Source: an uncultured Alistipes sp. (GTDB taxonomy: Bacteria; Bacteroidota; Bacteroidia; Bacteroidales; Rikenellaceae). Taken from it: 9,203 nucleotides of DNA. Below the pieces are notes generated by a model. That model was not told the DNA's origin. It did no database searches and saw only the letters and a program-made list of their open reading frames with translations. Both the position numbers and the translations under genes were made by a program. Where the stretch lies: contig CAMWJM010000035.1 of assembly GCA_947174575.1 (NCBI GenBank), forward strand, positions 1-9,203. Reading direction: 5' to 3'. Position 1 is the stretch's first letter. Every line of letters starts with the position of its first letter. Of this stretch, positions 1 through 6,673 are shown one piece after another.

Positions 1-51
1 AAGACAGTAATGTCAAAGTCGAGCAATACTAATTACCCGAACGGCTTTCTT
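1..51 (+). rRNA. 23S ribosomal RNA, 3' end (partial)
   Basis: The first 51 bases match the expected 3' end of a bacterial large-subunit rRNA. The stretch around 25-40 (ACTAATTACCCGA) is the conserved terminal segment. The following GGCTTTCTT at 43-51 is the strand that normally pairs with the 5' end of 23S (AAGAAAGC type) to form the closing helix. The rest of the gene lies left of the window. The exact 3' end is estimated from that helix. The complete 5S rRNA on the same strand downstream supports the call. Confidence 0.85.
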
Positions 52-202
52 GCAAGAATCTTTATCTCATAACCCGTTCATGTCATACTCTACCATACAA
101 AGAGAAAGGCCCACTTATTTAGGGCGCTTCTCAAGTAGAATCGAATGATTTGGGTATATCGATTTTATTAGTTGTATGGATTATTTTTAGGTTCTTAAGA
201 TT
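52..202 (+). other. 23S-5S intergenic spacer of the rRNA operon
   Basis: This AT-rich spacer of about 150 bases lies between the 23S end and the 5S gene. It contains no tRNA that I can fold and no credible reading frame. AAGAATC near 54-60 and TTCTTAAGATT near 193-203 are partly complementary and could contribute to an RNA-processing stem, but this is inference. Confidence 0.7.
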
Positions 203-313
<111 letters not shown>

Positions 314-316
314 TTC

Positions 317-349
317 AAGCCGAGTTGTCGATTGACAACTCGGCTTTTT
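317..349 (+). terminator. Intrinsic terminator of the rRNA operon
   Basis: AAGCCGAGTTGTC (317-329) and GACAACTCGGCTT (334-346) form a perfect 13-bp stem with a GATT loop. A run of T at 345-349 follows. It lies four bases after the 5S gene, as expected for the end of an rrn operon. Confidence 0.93.
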
Positions 350-623
350 GTTTCAGTATTTCTCCCTTTGTAGGGTCGACTTTCAGTTGTCCGAGCAGAG
401 AGTTTAACTCCGCTGTACTTGTTTCCCCTTCCTTGCATGGCAGAAGCCGTATTTAGGTTGCATGCGCCAAAAGCGGCAAAGCAGCAGCTTGCAGCCCGGA
501 ATATCGAAAGCTATGGCTCCCGGTGGCGCGGCCGCAGATTCAGCAGCCTCGCCCCGTTCTTAACGGGGCTTTAGGGGAAAATAGAGCAAGTTCTTTCTAT
601 TCAACCTGTAGGTTGTACATCCC
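350..623. other. Stretch without a recognisable gene, with short inverted repeats
   Basis: I find no credible gene on either strand. An 8-bp inverted repeat, GCCCCGTT (551-558) and AACGGGGC (562-569), has a 3-base loop and is followed by TTT on the plus strand, which makes a weak terminator-like shape. A second inverted repeat, CAACCT (602-607) and AGGTTG (610-615), has only two bases between its arms. Confidence 0.5.
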
Positions 624-829
624 AGCGATCGCTTTTTATAGGCCCCTGCCGCGGGCTACCGCCACAACACGTCGGGAGCTTTGGAGTACGTCGGTAGCAA
701 TGGCGCGTGGTGGTGGTCTTCGTCGCTGCTCGTGGAGGGCAATTACGCCTCTTCCTCGTCTTACGTAGCAGGCAATTACGCGCAAGCTTCTTTCGTCCCA
801 CGTGGCCCTGCTGTACTTCGGCTTTATAT

Positions 830-860
830 GACATTGCCCGGATACAATCCGGGCAATGTC
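830..860. repeat. Perfect 13-bp inverted repeat with 5-base loop
   Basis: GACATTGCCCGGA (830-842) and TCCGGGCAATGTC (848-860) are exactly complementary around the loop TACAA. No T run follows on either strand, so it is not an ordinary intrinsic terminator. It lies within the decayed FISUMP segment. It could be part of a structured RNA read from the minus-strand promoter near 924-953, or a cruciform-forming DNA site. Confidence 0.85.
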
Positions 861-923
861 TCCAGCGGGTGTGAGTTGCGTCTTCATCCCAGCGCCGAAC
901 GCCAGCGAATCGTTCGGACGATG

Positions 924-953
924 CAAAGATACGAAAATTCCCCCCCCCGCAAA
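924..953 (-). promoter_or_regulatory. Bacteroidetes-type promoter with a G9 spacer tract
   Basis: On the minus strand a TATCTTTG box (924-931) matches the Bacteroidetes -7 consensus TAnnTTTG. TTTG (950-953) can serve as the -33 box, with 18 bases between them, close to the usual spacing of about 19-20. The spacer holds a run of nine G on the minus strand (C on the plus strand, 940-948). Transcription would start near 918. Just there, CCGAACG and CGTTCGG (plus-strand coordinates 895-901 and 911-917) form a 7-bp stem that would sit at the very 5' end of the transcript. No convincing protein gene follows on the minus strand. Confidence 0.5.
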
Positions 954-959
954 TTTTAG

Positions 960-1294
960 GCCGAATCAAAGACAAAAAGGTCTATACGCACTATCTTTAT
1001 GTTAAAATCGAACCGATAAATGAAACAAAAAGGCGCAAACAAAAAGATACTTTGTTAATAACCCGAATCAGAAAAGAGTGATGGAACAATGGGAGTAAGA
1101 GGAGAAGTAGATAGAGGAGATGGAATAGAAAAATAGGAAAAATGAAGGACTGGGAGAAATGTACAGAATGCCTGAATAACCAGAAGTGGGTGAAATGACA
1201 GAAAGAGGGGGTGAGGAAAACGGGCAGAATAAAATATGCAGAAGTGGCTAATGACTGGAATTGGTGAAGTGGGTGAAGCGGGTGGATTGGTAGG
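960..1294. other. Gene-free, strongly purine-biased spacer
   Basis: I see no gene between the FISUMP remnant and the end of the hydrolase gene. From about 1070 to 1300 the plus strand is mostly A and G (for example 1081-1140 has few pyrimidines), in contrast to the neighbouring GC-rich coding DNA. The 11-mer AAGTGGGTGAA occurs at 1184-1194 and again at 1267-1277, among other GTGGGTGAA-like variants. No terminator is evident for the minus-strand hydrolase gene that ends here. Confidence 0.55.
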
Positions 1295-2107
1295 CTATGC
1301 CTTTTCGCCGGTCTTCGCTATGAACTCCAGCAGTGCCTGGGCACAGGCTTCGGGTTCTTCGAGGAAGCCCATGTGGCCCGAGTTCGCGAGCCAGACGACT
1401 TGGGCCTGGGGGTGCGCGGCGGCCAGTGCTTCGGCGGTTTCGGCGGCGATATAGCCGTCTTTGCGGCCGAAGATGAAGAGCTGGGGCACGGGCGATTGCC
1501 GGAGCAGGTCGTTGCGGTCGGGGCGCTCGATCATGCCGCCTAACAGGGCGACGATCCCTTCGTCTTCGGTGATGAAAATCTGTTCGACGAGATCTTCGAT
1601 CGCATCTTTCAGGCGGGTGCGGTTGTCGGGCGCGAAGCCTGCCGCCGGGGCGACACGAGCCAGCGCATCTTTCTTGCCGGCACGTACGAGGGCGATTTCG
1701 CGACGGCGGTTTTCCGCCTTTTCGGGGGTATCGGCATTGGGCGTCGAACTCAAGAGTACGAGGCCTTCGAGTAGGTCGGGGTGGCGCTCCAGCAGGGCCA
1801 GCGCCACATAGCCGCCCATCGAGTGGCCCACCACCGTGCAGCGGGCGATGCCCAGGGCGCGGAGGGCGTCGGCCACCGTGTCGGCCAGAAATTCCATGGT
1901 GTGCACTTCGCCCCGTACTTCCGAGATGCCGTGGCCGGGCAGATCGAGCGTCACCACGCGAACATGTTTGTAGAGCAGGGGCACGAACTCTTCCCACACC
2001 AACAGCGATTCGAGGTAGCCGTGCAGCAGCACGAGACAGCGGTCGCCCTGTTCGGAGTCGCAGACATGCAGGGCCGTGTTGCCGGCCATGATGAATTTTT
2101 CGGTCAT
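1295..2107 (-). CDS. Alpha/beta hydrolase family protein
   Basis: This 270-residue protein has a complete alpha/beta hydrolase fold signature. The oxyanion-hole HG motif is at residues 29-30 (VLLHGYLES), and DLPGHGIS is at 55-62. The nucleophile elbow GHSMGG (94-99) places the catalytic serine at 96. The acid is probably Asp217 in FGRKDG, and the histidine His245 in SGHMGF. There is no signal peptide, so it should be cytoplasmic. The fold covers esterases, lipases, haloperoxidase-like enzymes and MenH-like enzymes, so the substrate cannot be named from sequence. The ATG at 2105-2107 begins 9 bases after the upstream 62-residue gene on the same strand, which suggests co-transcription with it and dapF. 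No clear ribosome-binding site is seen, as is usual in Bacteroidetes. The length is typical of the family. Confidence 0.9.
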   Translation of the reverse strand: MTEKFIMAGNTALHVCDSEQGDRCLVLLHGYLESLLVWEEFVPLLYKHVRVVTLDLPGHGISEVRGEVHTMEFLADTVADALRALGIARCTVVGHSMGGYVALALLERHPDLLEGLVLLSSTPNADTPEKAENRRREIALVRAGKKDALARVAPAAGFAPDNRTRLKDAIEDLVEQIFITEDEGIVALLGGMIERPDRNDLLRQSPVPQLFIFGRKDGYIAAETAEALAAAHPQAQVVWLANSGHMGFLEEPEACAQALLEFIAKTGEKA

Positions 2108-2116
2108 GATTGCGGT

Positions 2117-2305
2117 CTATTCGTCTTCATCCAGATAATCGAGCGCCGATTCGCGCTTGGAACGGGGCAGTTCGTCGTCCTCGTCGTCGTCCATGCTGCT
2201 GTAGAGCGCGTGGCGCTCCTTGCCGCTCTTGTGCAGCGGTTCGAGCCTCTTGGCTTTGCGAAGTTCGTCTGTGTCGCGGGGGCGAACTCCCTTGGTCGTT
2301 TTCAT
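2117..2305 (-). CDS. Small acidic-tailed protein of unknown function
   Basis: This 62-residue protein lies between dapF (22-base gap) and the hydrolase gene (9-base gap) on the same strand. The N-terminal half is basic (KTTKGVRPRDTDELRKAKRL). The second half carries an acidic run (SSMDDDEDDEL) and an acidic end (YLDEDE). There is no membrane segment or signal peptide, and it is probably largely unstructured. I do not recognise a family. The tight spacing to genes on both sides and the start exactly at the ATG (2303-2305) favour a real gene over a chance frame. A role in RNA, ribosome or protein contacts would fit the charge pattern but is speculation. Confidence 0.65.
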   Translation of the reverse strand: MKTTKGVRPRDTDELRKAKRLEPLHKSGKERHALYSSMDDDEDDELPRSKRESALDYLDEDE

Positions 2306-2327
2306 GGGTGGAAACTATGGGTGGATT

Positions 2328-3134
2328 TCAGAGATCGGCTGTGTCGAACGTCCCCTCGAATACGCGGCGCGCAGGCCCCGTGAGCCGGATATTCACGAAC
2401 CGGCCGCTGTCGGGAACGGGTTCGAATGCGACGGCAAGTTCGCCGCCGGGGACAAGGACGCGGAACTTCGTAGACTCGTCTTTTCGAGTGTGGTAGGCTA
2501 CGAGTGCCGCCGCTACGGCCCCTGTGCCGCAAGCCAGAGTCTCGGCTTCCACGCCGCGCTCGTAGGTGCGCATGCGCAGCCGGGCCGGGCCGAGGAACTG
2601 GACGAAATCGACGTTCGTGCCCTGCGGAAAGCGGGCCAGGTCGTGGCGGATCTCCCGCCCGCGGCCCACGACGTCGACCTGTGCAGGGTCGGCGACGAAC
2701 TCGACATAGTGGGGCACGCCGGTGTTCAGGAACCACCATCCGTCGCCGGCCGCGATGTCGTCGACGTCGATCATCCCCACTTCGACTTCGCCGGACGACG
2801 AGTCGCTGCGGCGGACGAGCGCTTCGTGACGGCCGTCTGTAGCGTCGAACCGCTTCACGGGGCCGCCGATGCCCAGGTGCTCGGCGAAGAGGGCGAAGCA
2901 GCGGGCGCCGTTGCCGCACATCTCGCCTTCGGAGCCGTCGGCGTTGTAGTAGCGCATCGTGCAGTCGGCGTCGCGGCTCGCCGAGAGGGTCATCAACCCG
3001 TCGGCGCCGATGCCGAAATGGCGGTCGCACAAGCGGGCGATCTGCGCGGCGTCGGGTCGGAAGCCGTTGTCGCGCGTGTCGACGAGGATGAAGTCGTTGC
3101 CGGCGCCTTCGTATTTGGCAAAAGGTGTGCGCAT
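2328..3134 (-). CDS. dapF: Diaminopimelate epimerase
   Basis: DapF converts LL-diaminopimelate to meso-diaminopimelate in the cytoplasm, the last step before lysine and the precursor for the peptidoglycan cross-link. The 268-residue length fits the family. The two-domain pseudo-symmetric fold is marked by the opening FAKYEGAGNDFI (residues 5-16) and by the two catalytic cysteines. Cys73 lies in EMCGNGARC and Cys202 in LACGTGAVAAAL, the PROSITE-type active-site motifs. The substrate-contact segment MRYYNADGSE (60-69) and the NTGVPH segment (137-142) are also present. It is the first gene of a minus-strand group with the 62-residue protein and the hydrolase. Its ATG (3132-3134) lies about 20 bases downstream of the likely transcription start from the TATTTTTG box at 3160-3167. 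No truncation or missing residue is seen. Confidence 0.97.
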   Translation of the reverse strand: MRTPFAKYEGAGNDFILVDTRDNGFRPDAAQIARLCDRHFGIGADGLMTLSASRDADCTMRYYNADGSEGEMCGNGARCFALFAEHLGIGGPVKRFDATDGRHEALVRRSDSSSGEVEVGMIDVDDIAAGDGWWFLNTGVPHYVEFVADPAQVDVVGRGREIRHDLARFPQGTNVDFVQFLGPARLRMRTYERGVEAETLACGTGAVAAALVAYHTRKDESTKFRVLVPGGELAVAFEPVPDSGRFVNIRLTGPARRVFEGTFDTADL

Positions 3135-3159
3135 GGTCGTTCGTGCGGTTATCTCGCAG

Positions 3160-3197
3160 CAAAAATAACAAAACTTCTAAAAGTTTTACTATTTTTG
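3160..3197. promoter_or_regulatory. Palindromic divergent promoter region, dapF / nitroreductase
   Basis: Two 17-base arms (3160-3176 and 3181-3197) match each other as inverted repeats at 15 of 17 positions around a CTAA centre. Each outer end is a perfect Bacteroidetes -7 box TATTTTTG: minus strand at 3160-3167 toward dapF, plus strand at 3190-3197 toward the nitroreductase. No good TTG -33 element is visible for either direction. Predicted starts are near 3154 (minus) and 3203 (plus). The layout implies that the two promoters overlap and may compete or share one regulator. Confidence 0.7.
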
Positions 3198-3327
3198 TCG
3201 AGGATTAACCGCTGTGCGGCCCGAGAAACGTGCGGTTGCGGCCTGCGGTGCGATCCGACGGTGCGTCCGGATGTTCGGGCGCTCGTTTGTATTGTGTTTG
3301 CAGAATGGTTTCCAAAGAGTGCATCCT
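3198..3327 (+). other. 5' leader of the nitroreductase gene
   Basis: About 125 bases separate the predicted transcription start (near 3203) from the chosen ATG, which is long compared with the 12-20 base leaders of dapF and the araC-family gene. AACCGC (3207-3212) and GCGGTT (3232-3237) can pair. A second weak promoter-like element, TTTGTATTGTGTTTG near 3287-3301, could shorten the leader. I recognise no known riboswitch. Confidence 0.35.
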
Positions 3328-4074
3328 ATGAAAAATGTGCTTTTCAAGCATCGGTCGATACGCAAGTTCCGCCCGACGCCGATCCCCGAAGAGGTGCTGG
3401 GCAATTGCCTCGAAGCCGCGACCCGGGCGTCGACGTGCGGCAACATGCAGCTCTATTCGCTGGTCGTCACGCGCGATAAGGCGTTGCGCGAGCGGCTGGC
3501 GCCGTGTCATTTCAACCAGCCCATGGTCGTGCAGGCGCCCTGTGTGGTGACGGTCTGCGCCGACGTGCACCGTTTCACCATGTGGTGCCGGCAGCGCGGG
3601 GCCGATCCGGCATACGACAATTTCGCCTGGTTTCTCAACGCCGCGACCGATGCGCTGCTCGCGGCGCAGAACTTCTGCGTGCAGGCCGAAATGCACGGTC
3701 TGGGCATCTGCTACCTCGGCACGACGCTCTACACGGCGGCCGAGATCGCCCGTATTCTGGAGTTGCCCAAGGGGGTGATTCCGCTCACGACCGTGGTGGC
3801 GGGCTATCCCGACGAGACGCCCGAAGCGGCCGATCGCCTGCCGTTGGAAGCCGTCGTCCACTACGAGAAGTACACCGACTACACCGAGGCCGAGATCGAC
3901 GAGCTGTGGGCCGAGCGCGAGGAGTCGGAACTCACGCACCGGCTGCTGGAGGAGAACGGCCTGGACAACCTGGCCAAGGTCTTCACCGAGCGGCGGTATG
4001 TGCGCAGCGACAACCTCGCCGTTTCGGAGGCTTATTTCGCATTGCTCAAGGAGCAGGGGTTCTTCAACAAGTAG
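3328..4074 (+). CDS. Nitroreductase-family flavoprotein
   Basis: This 248-residue protein belongs to the FMN-dependent nitroreductase family, closest in layout to the NfsA-like group that reduces nitro compounds, quinones or flavins with NAD(P)H. The N-terminal FMN-phosphate motif HRSIRKF is at residues 8-14, followed by PIPEEVL. The RASTCGNMQ segment (33-41) matches the usual R/P-S-x-x-N-x-Q flavin contact, and GICYLGT lies mid-protein. The C-terminal part has the LPLEAVVHYEKY element and a charged helical tail. There is no signal peptide, so it should be cytoplasmic. I chose the ATG at 3328 because family members begin just before HRSIR. The frame stays open upstream to a GTG at 3214, which would lie only about 11 bases after the predicted transcription start, but that extension looks unlike the family. 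The next gene starts 10 bases after its stop. The natural substrate cannot be stated. Confidence 0.9.
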   Translation: MKNVLFKHRSIRKFRPTPIPEEVLGNCLEAATRASTCGNMQLYSLVVTRDKALRERLAPCHFNQPMVVQAPCVVTVCADVHRFTMWCRQRGADPAYDNFAWFLNAATDALLAAQNFCVQAEMHGLGICYLGTTLYTAAEIARILELPKGVIPLTTVVAGYPDETPEAADRLPLEAVVHYEKYTDYTEAEIDELWAEREESELTHRLLEENGLDNLAKVFTERRYVRSDNLAVSEAYFALLKEQGFFNK

Positions 4075-4084
4075 GGGAGCGGTC

Positions 4085-6463
4085 GTGCGGAGTGCGTGGC
4101 GCATATCATTCGTGGGGGCGGTGTTGGGCTTCGTCTGCTCGGCATGCAGCGTCACGCGCCATATTCCCGACGGCGAATATTTCCTGCAGCGCGTGAGCAT
4201 CGAGACCGACAAGTCGGTGCCGCGCAGGGAACGCATCGCGGCCGCCGATCTGGAGAAATATGTGCGGCAGACCCCCAACAAGCGGCTGCTGGGCACCAAT
4301 TTCTACGTGTGGCTCTACGAGCAGGCCGACTCGGCCAAGCAGAACCGCTGGAACAACTGGAAGCGCAAGATCGGCGAGGCGCCCGTCACCCTGGACATGA
4401 ACCTCACGCGCAAGAGCGCCGAAAATCTGAAGGTCTACATGGACACCAAGGGGTTCTTCTCGTCGGCCGCGACGTTCGAGGTGGACACCCTCTCGCGGCG
4501 GAAGCGGGCGCGCGTGACCTATCGCACCCGGCAAGGGGCGCCCTATTTGATCGATTCGGTCTCCTACGAGTTCCGCGATAAGTTCCTGGAGCAGGTGCTG
4601 GCGCCCGATACGGCCAACACGCTGGTGCGCCCCGGGCGGATTTTCGACATCACGGTGCTCGACAGCGAGCGGGAGCGCATCACGGCCTACCTCAAGGAGC
4701 GGGGCTACTACAATTTTTCGGTCAACAACATCGAGTTCGAGGCCGACACCCTGTCGGGCGACCACCGGGTGGGGGTGTGCATCGTCGTCAAGCAGCATCT
4801 GACCGGTTACGACGAGCGCGGCCGGGCCGTGATGGACAACAACACGGTCTACCGCATCGACCGCATCAACATCTATCCCGATTTCGATCCCATCGCTCTG
4901 CGCACCGACTCCACGCTCTTTTCGCGGCTCGACACGCTCTATTACCGGGGGCTGAACGTCGTCTACGAGAAGCGGCCCAACGTGCGGCCCTCCATTTTGC
5001 GGCAGGCCGTGCCGCTCTACCCCAACTATGTCTACAATTCGGCGCAGGTCGACCGGGCCTATTCCGACCTGATGTCGATGGGGTATTTCCGCAGCGCCCG
5101 CATCGCCTTCGTCGAGCAGCCGCAGACGGTCGACGTGACCAACTATGTCACCTACATCGGTGCCACGGCCGATTCGACGCGCACCGACTACACCAAGGAG
5201 GGCTACCTGACCTGCGACATCCTCTGCACGCCGACGCTCCGGCAGAGTTTCAAGGTCGAGCTGGAGGGAAGCACGACTTCGAGTTTCTACGGCCTCAAGG
5301 CGACCGTGGGCTACCAGAACCGCAACATCTTCCGCGGTGCCGAGTCGTTCGACGTGTCGTTCACAGCCGGCTACGAATTCATGAAGGCGCCCGATGCCCG
5401 GAAACGCCGCGCCACGGAGTTCGGCGCCACGGCAGGCCTTACGTTCCCGCGTTTTCTGGTGCCGTGGCGGCCGATGCGCTACCGCTCGGTCAACCAGCCC
5501 AAGACCAAAATCGAGCTTTCGATCAACTTCCAGGATCGGCCCTACTACCGTCGTACGCTGTCGAGCGCCGGCATCACCTACTTGTGGAGCGACTCGCGCT
5601 ACTCGTCGTTTTCGCTGCGGCCGATCGACATCAATGTGGTCGACGTGAGCTATCTGGACGACAGCTTCCTGAACGGTACGAAGAACAAATATCTGATCTA
5701 CAGCTACCAATCGCAGTTCATCGGGGGGCTGGCCTTCAGCTACGGCTACAACAACCAGTTCAAGAATATGGGCGGCAATGCCACGGTGATCCGCTTCAAT
5801 GCCGAGACGGCGGGCAACCTGATCGACGGGCTGGAGCACCTCTTCTCGAAACCCTATGAGGATAAGGGCTATTACCGGATTTTCGGGCTGCGCTATGCGC
5901 AGTATTTCCGCACCGACTTGAGCGTGAGCCGCAAGAACATGCTGGGCGAGAAAACGGCCCTCGCATGGCGTTTCTACGGCGGTGTGGCGATGGCCTACGG
6001 CAATTCGCAGAGCGTGCCTTTCGACCGCCAATTCTATGCCGGCGGCAGCAACAGCATGCGCGGCTGGACGCCCCGAACGCTGGGGCCGGGTTCGATGCCC
6101 GACCCGCACAGCCCGTTCCCGGTGCAGACGGGCGACGTGAAGCTGGAAGCCAACCTGGAGTTCCGGTTCCCGATCTGGGGCATCGTCCACGGCGCGACGT
6201 TCCTCGACGCGGGCAACATCTGGTACATCCGCACCAATCCGGCGGAGTATACCGACGATGCGGTGTTCTACTTCAGCAAATTCTATCGCCAGCTGGGCTT
6301 CGACACGGGCGTGGGTCTGCGTCTGGACATCAAGTTCGCGGTGCTGCGTCTGGACTGGGGCATTCAACTCCACAACCCCAATGCCCCTGCGGGCGAGCGG
6401 TGGATCCACAACTTCCGCTGGAAGAACACGGCGCTGAACTTCGGCGTGGGGTATCCGTTTTAA
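4085..6463 (+). CDS. TamL-like Omp85-family outer-membrane lipoprotein
   Basis: This 792-residue protein has the layout of Bacteroidetes TamL, a lipoprotein relative of TamA/BamA that works with TamB in outer-membrane biogenesis. A hydrophobic signal (residues 8-19) ends in CSAC-S, giving a likely lipidated Cys21, and SVTRHIPDGEYFL follows as in related proteins. Residues about 30-370 are periplasmic POTRA-type repeats (for example GFFSSAATFEVDTLS and ERGYYNFSVNNIEFEADT). From about 375 to the end is a 16-strand-type barrel. The conserved loop-6 RGW of Omp85 proteins is visible as GGSNSMRGW, with Arg659. The protein ends in NFGVGYPF, an aromatic C-terminus typical of barrels. I chose the GTG at 4085 because it puts the signal peptide at the N-terminus and follows the previous stop by 10 bases, after a GGGGAG that can act as a ribosome-binding site. 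No tamB is in the window. A BamA paralogue with another role is the main alternative. Confidence 0.88.
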   Translation: MRSAWRISFVGAVLGFVCSACSVTRHIPDGEYFLQRVSIETDKSVPRRERIAAADLEKYVRQTPNKRLLGTNFYVWLYEQADSAKQNRWNNWKRKIGEAPVTLDMNLTRKSAENLKVYMDTKGFFSSAATFEVDTLSRRKRARVTYRTRQGAPYLIDSVSYEFRDKFLEQVLAPDTANTLVRPGRIFDITVLDSERERITAYLKERGYYNFSVNNIEFEADTLSGDHRVGVCIVVKQHLTGYDERGRAVMDNNTVYRIDRINIYPDFDPIALRTDSTLFSRLDTLYYRGLNVVYEKRPNVRPSILRQAVPLYPNYVYNSAQVDRAYSDLMSMGYFRSARIAFVEQPQTVDVTNYVTYIGATADSTRTDYTKEGYLTCDILCTPTLRQSFKVELEGSTTSSFYGLKATVGYQNRNIFRGAESFDVSFTAGYEFMKAPDARKRRATEFGATAGLTFPRFLVPWRPMRYRSVNQPKTKIELSINFQDRPYYRRTLSSAGITYLWSDSRYSSFSLRPIDINVVDVSYLDDSFLNGTKNKYLIYSYQSQFIGGLAFSYGYNNQFKNMGGNATVIRFNAETAGNLIDGLEHLFSKPYEDKGYYRIFGLRYAQYFRTDLSVSRKNMLGEKTALAWRFYGGVAMAYGNSQSVPFDRQFYAGGSNSMRGWTPRTLGPGSMPDPHSPFPVQTGDVKLEANLEFRFPIWGIVHGATFLDAGNIWYIRTNPAEYTDDAVFYFSKFYRQLGFDTGVGLRLDIKFAVLRLDWGIQLHNPNAPAGERWIHNFRWKNTALNFGVGYPF

Positions 6464-6586
6464 AAGAGGCGAAAAAGAGTGCGGTTATCCGCAAAATCCC
6501 TATTCGTTCGATAGGTTTCGGCTGTCCCGGCCTGCGGGGCACGCGCGTTTTTTGCGGCTCTCCGCCGGGAGAGTTGCGGCCCGCAC

Positions 6587-6642
6587 GACTCCGAAAGCCC
6601 GCATTCGAAAGCCGAAATTCGAGAGTTGAAATTCGAAAGCCG
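6587..6642. repeat. Four degenerate 14-base tandem repeats
   Basis: Four consecutive 14-base units read GACTCCGAAAGCCC, GCATTCGAAAGCCG, AAATTCGAGAGTTG and AAATTCGAAAGCCG, starting at 6587, 6601, 6615 and 6629. The shared core is TTCGAAAGCCG. The period is not a multiple of three and no reading frame covers it. The second and fourth units are nearly identical. The function is unknown. Confidence 0.7.
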
Positions 6643-6673
6643 CTATTTATAAGGTAGTCTTGCGGACGAGTTG

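Larger units (their letters stand above)
624..959 (+). pseudogene. Decayed FISUMP-like C-terminal domain remnant
   Basis: Translated in the frame starting at 624, this region gives SDRFL, a stop codon (TAG at 639-641), then APAAGYRHNTSGALEYVGSNG, then a tryptophan-serine stretch WWWSSS near 699-716. The signature PAAGYR...SGAL..VGSNG..WSSS is characteristic of the C-terminal FISUMP domain found in many Bacteroidetes secreted proteins and lipoproteins, and of related C-type-lectin-fold variable regions of Bacteroidetes diversity-generating retroelements. After about 730 the frame stays open to a TAG at 957-959, but the usual ending (an aromatic and asparagine-rich stretch, then GFSVRCV-like) is not recognisable in this frame. 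There is no start codon, signal peptide or upstream domain. GGCAATTACGC occurs twice in frame (738-748 and 771-781, 33 bases apart). I call it a broken fragment. A retroelement template copy is possible, but no reverse transcriptase lies in the window and the segment is not rich in AAC codons. Confidence 0.5.

Noticed and set aside
52..202. tRNA gene in the 23S-5S spacer
   Set aside because: No cloverleaf or TTCGA-type T arm with a matching acceptor stem could be found.
450..960. tmRNA, RNase P RNA or SRP RNA in the gene-free region
   Set aside because: On both strands the conserved ends and cores are absent (no tag ending in ALAA with tRNA-like ends, no GAGGAAAGTCC core, no GGAAGCAG-type SRP loop).
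636..975. Minus-strand arginine-rich frames overlapping the FISUMP remnant (96 and 124 codons)
   Set aside because: The plus frame carries a recognisable domain signature. The minus translations are basic and low in hydrophobic residues and look like shadows, although a promoter does point into them.
3214..3327. N-terminal extension of the nitroreductase from a GTG at 3214
   Set aside because: The added 38 residues are cysteine- and arginine-rich and unlike the family, which begins just before the HRSIR motif. It remains a weak alternative because the promoter lies close to it.
2220..3479. A 419-codon open frame antisense to dapF and spanning the divergent promoter
   Set aside because: DapF on the other strand has both catalytic cysteine motifs, and the antisense frame crosses the AT-rich promoter without any domain.
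4106..6409. A 767-codon open frame antisense to the TamL-like gene
   Set aside because: The translation is a featureless mix rich in V, R, H and E. The plus strand has a complete signal peptide, POTRA and barrel pattern. Long antisense frames are common in GC-rich codon usage.
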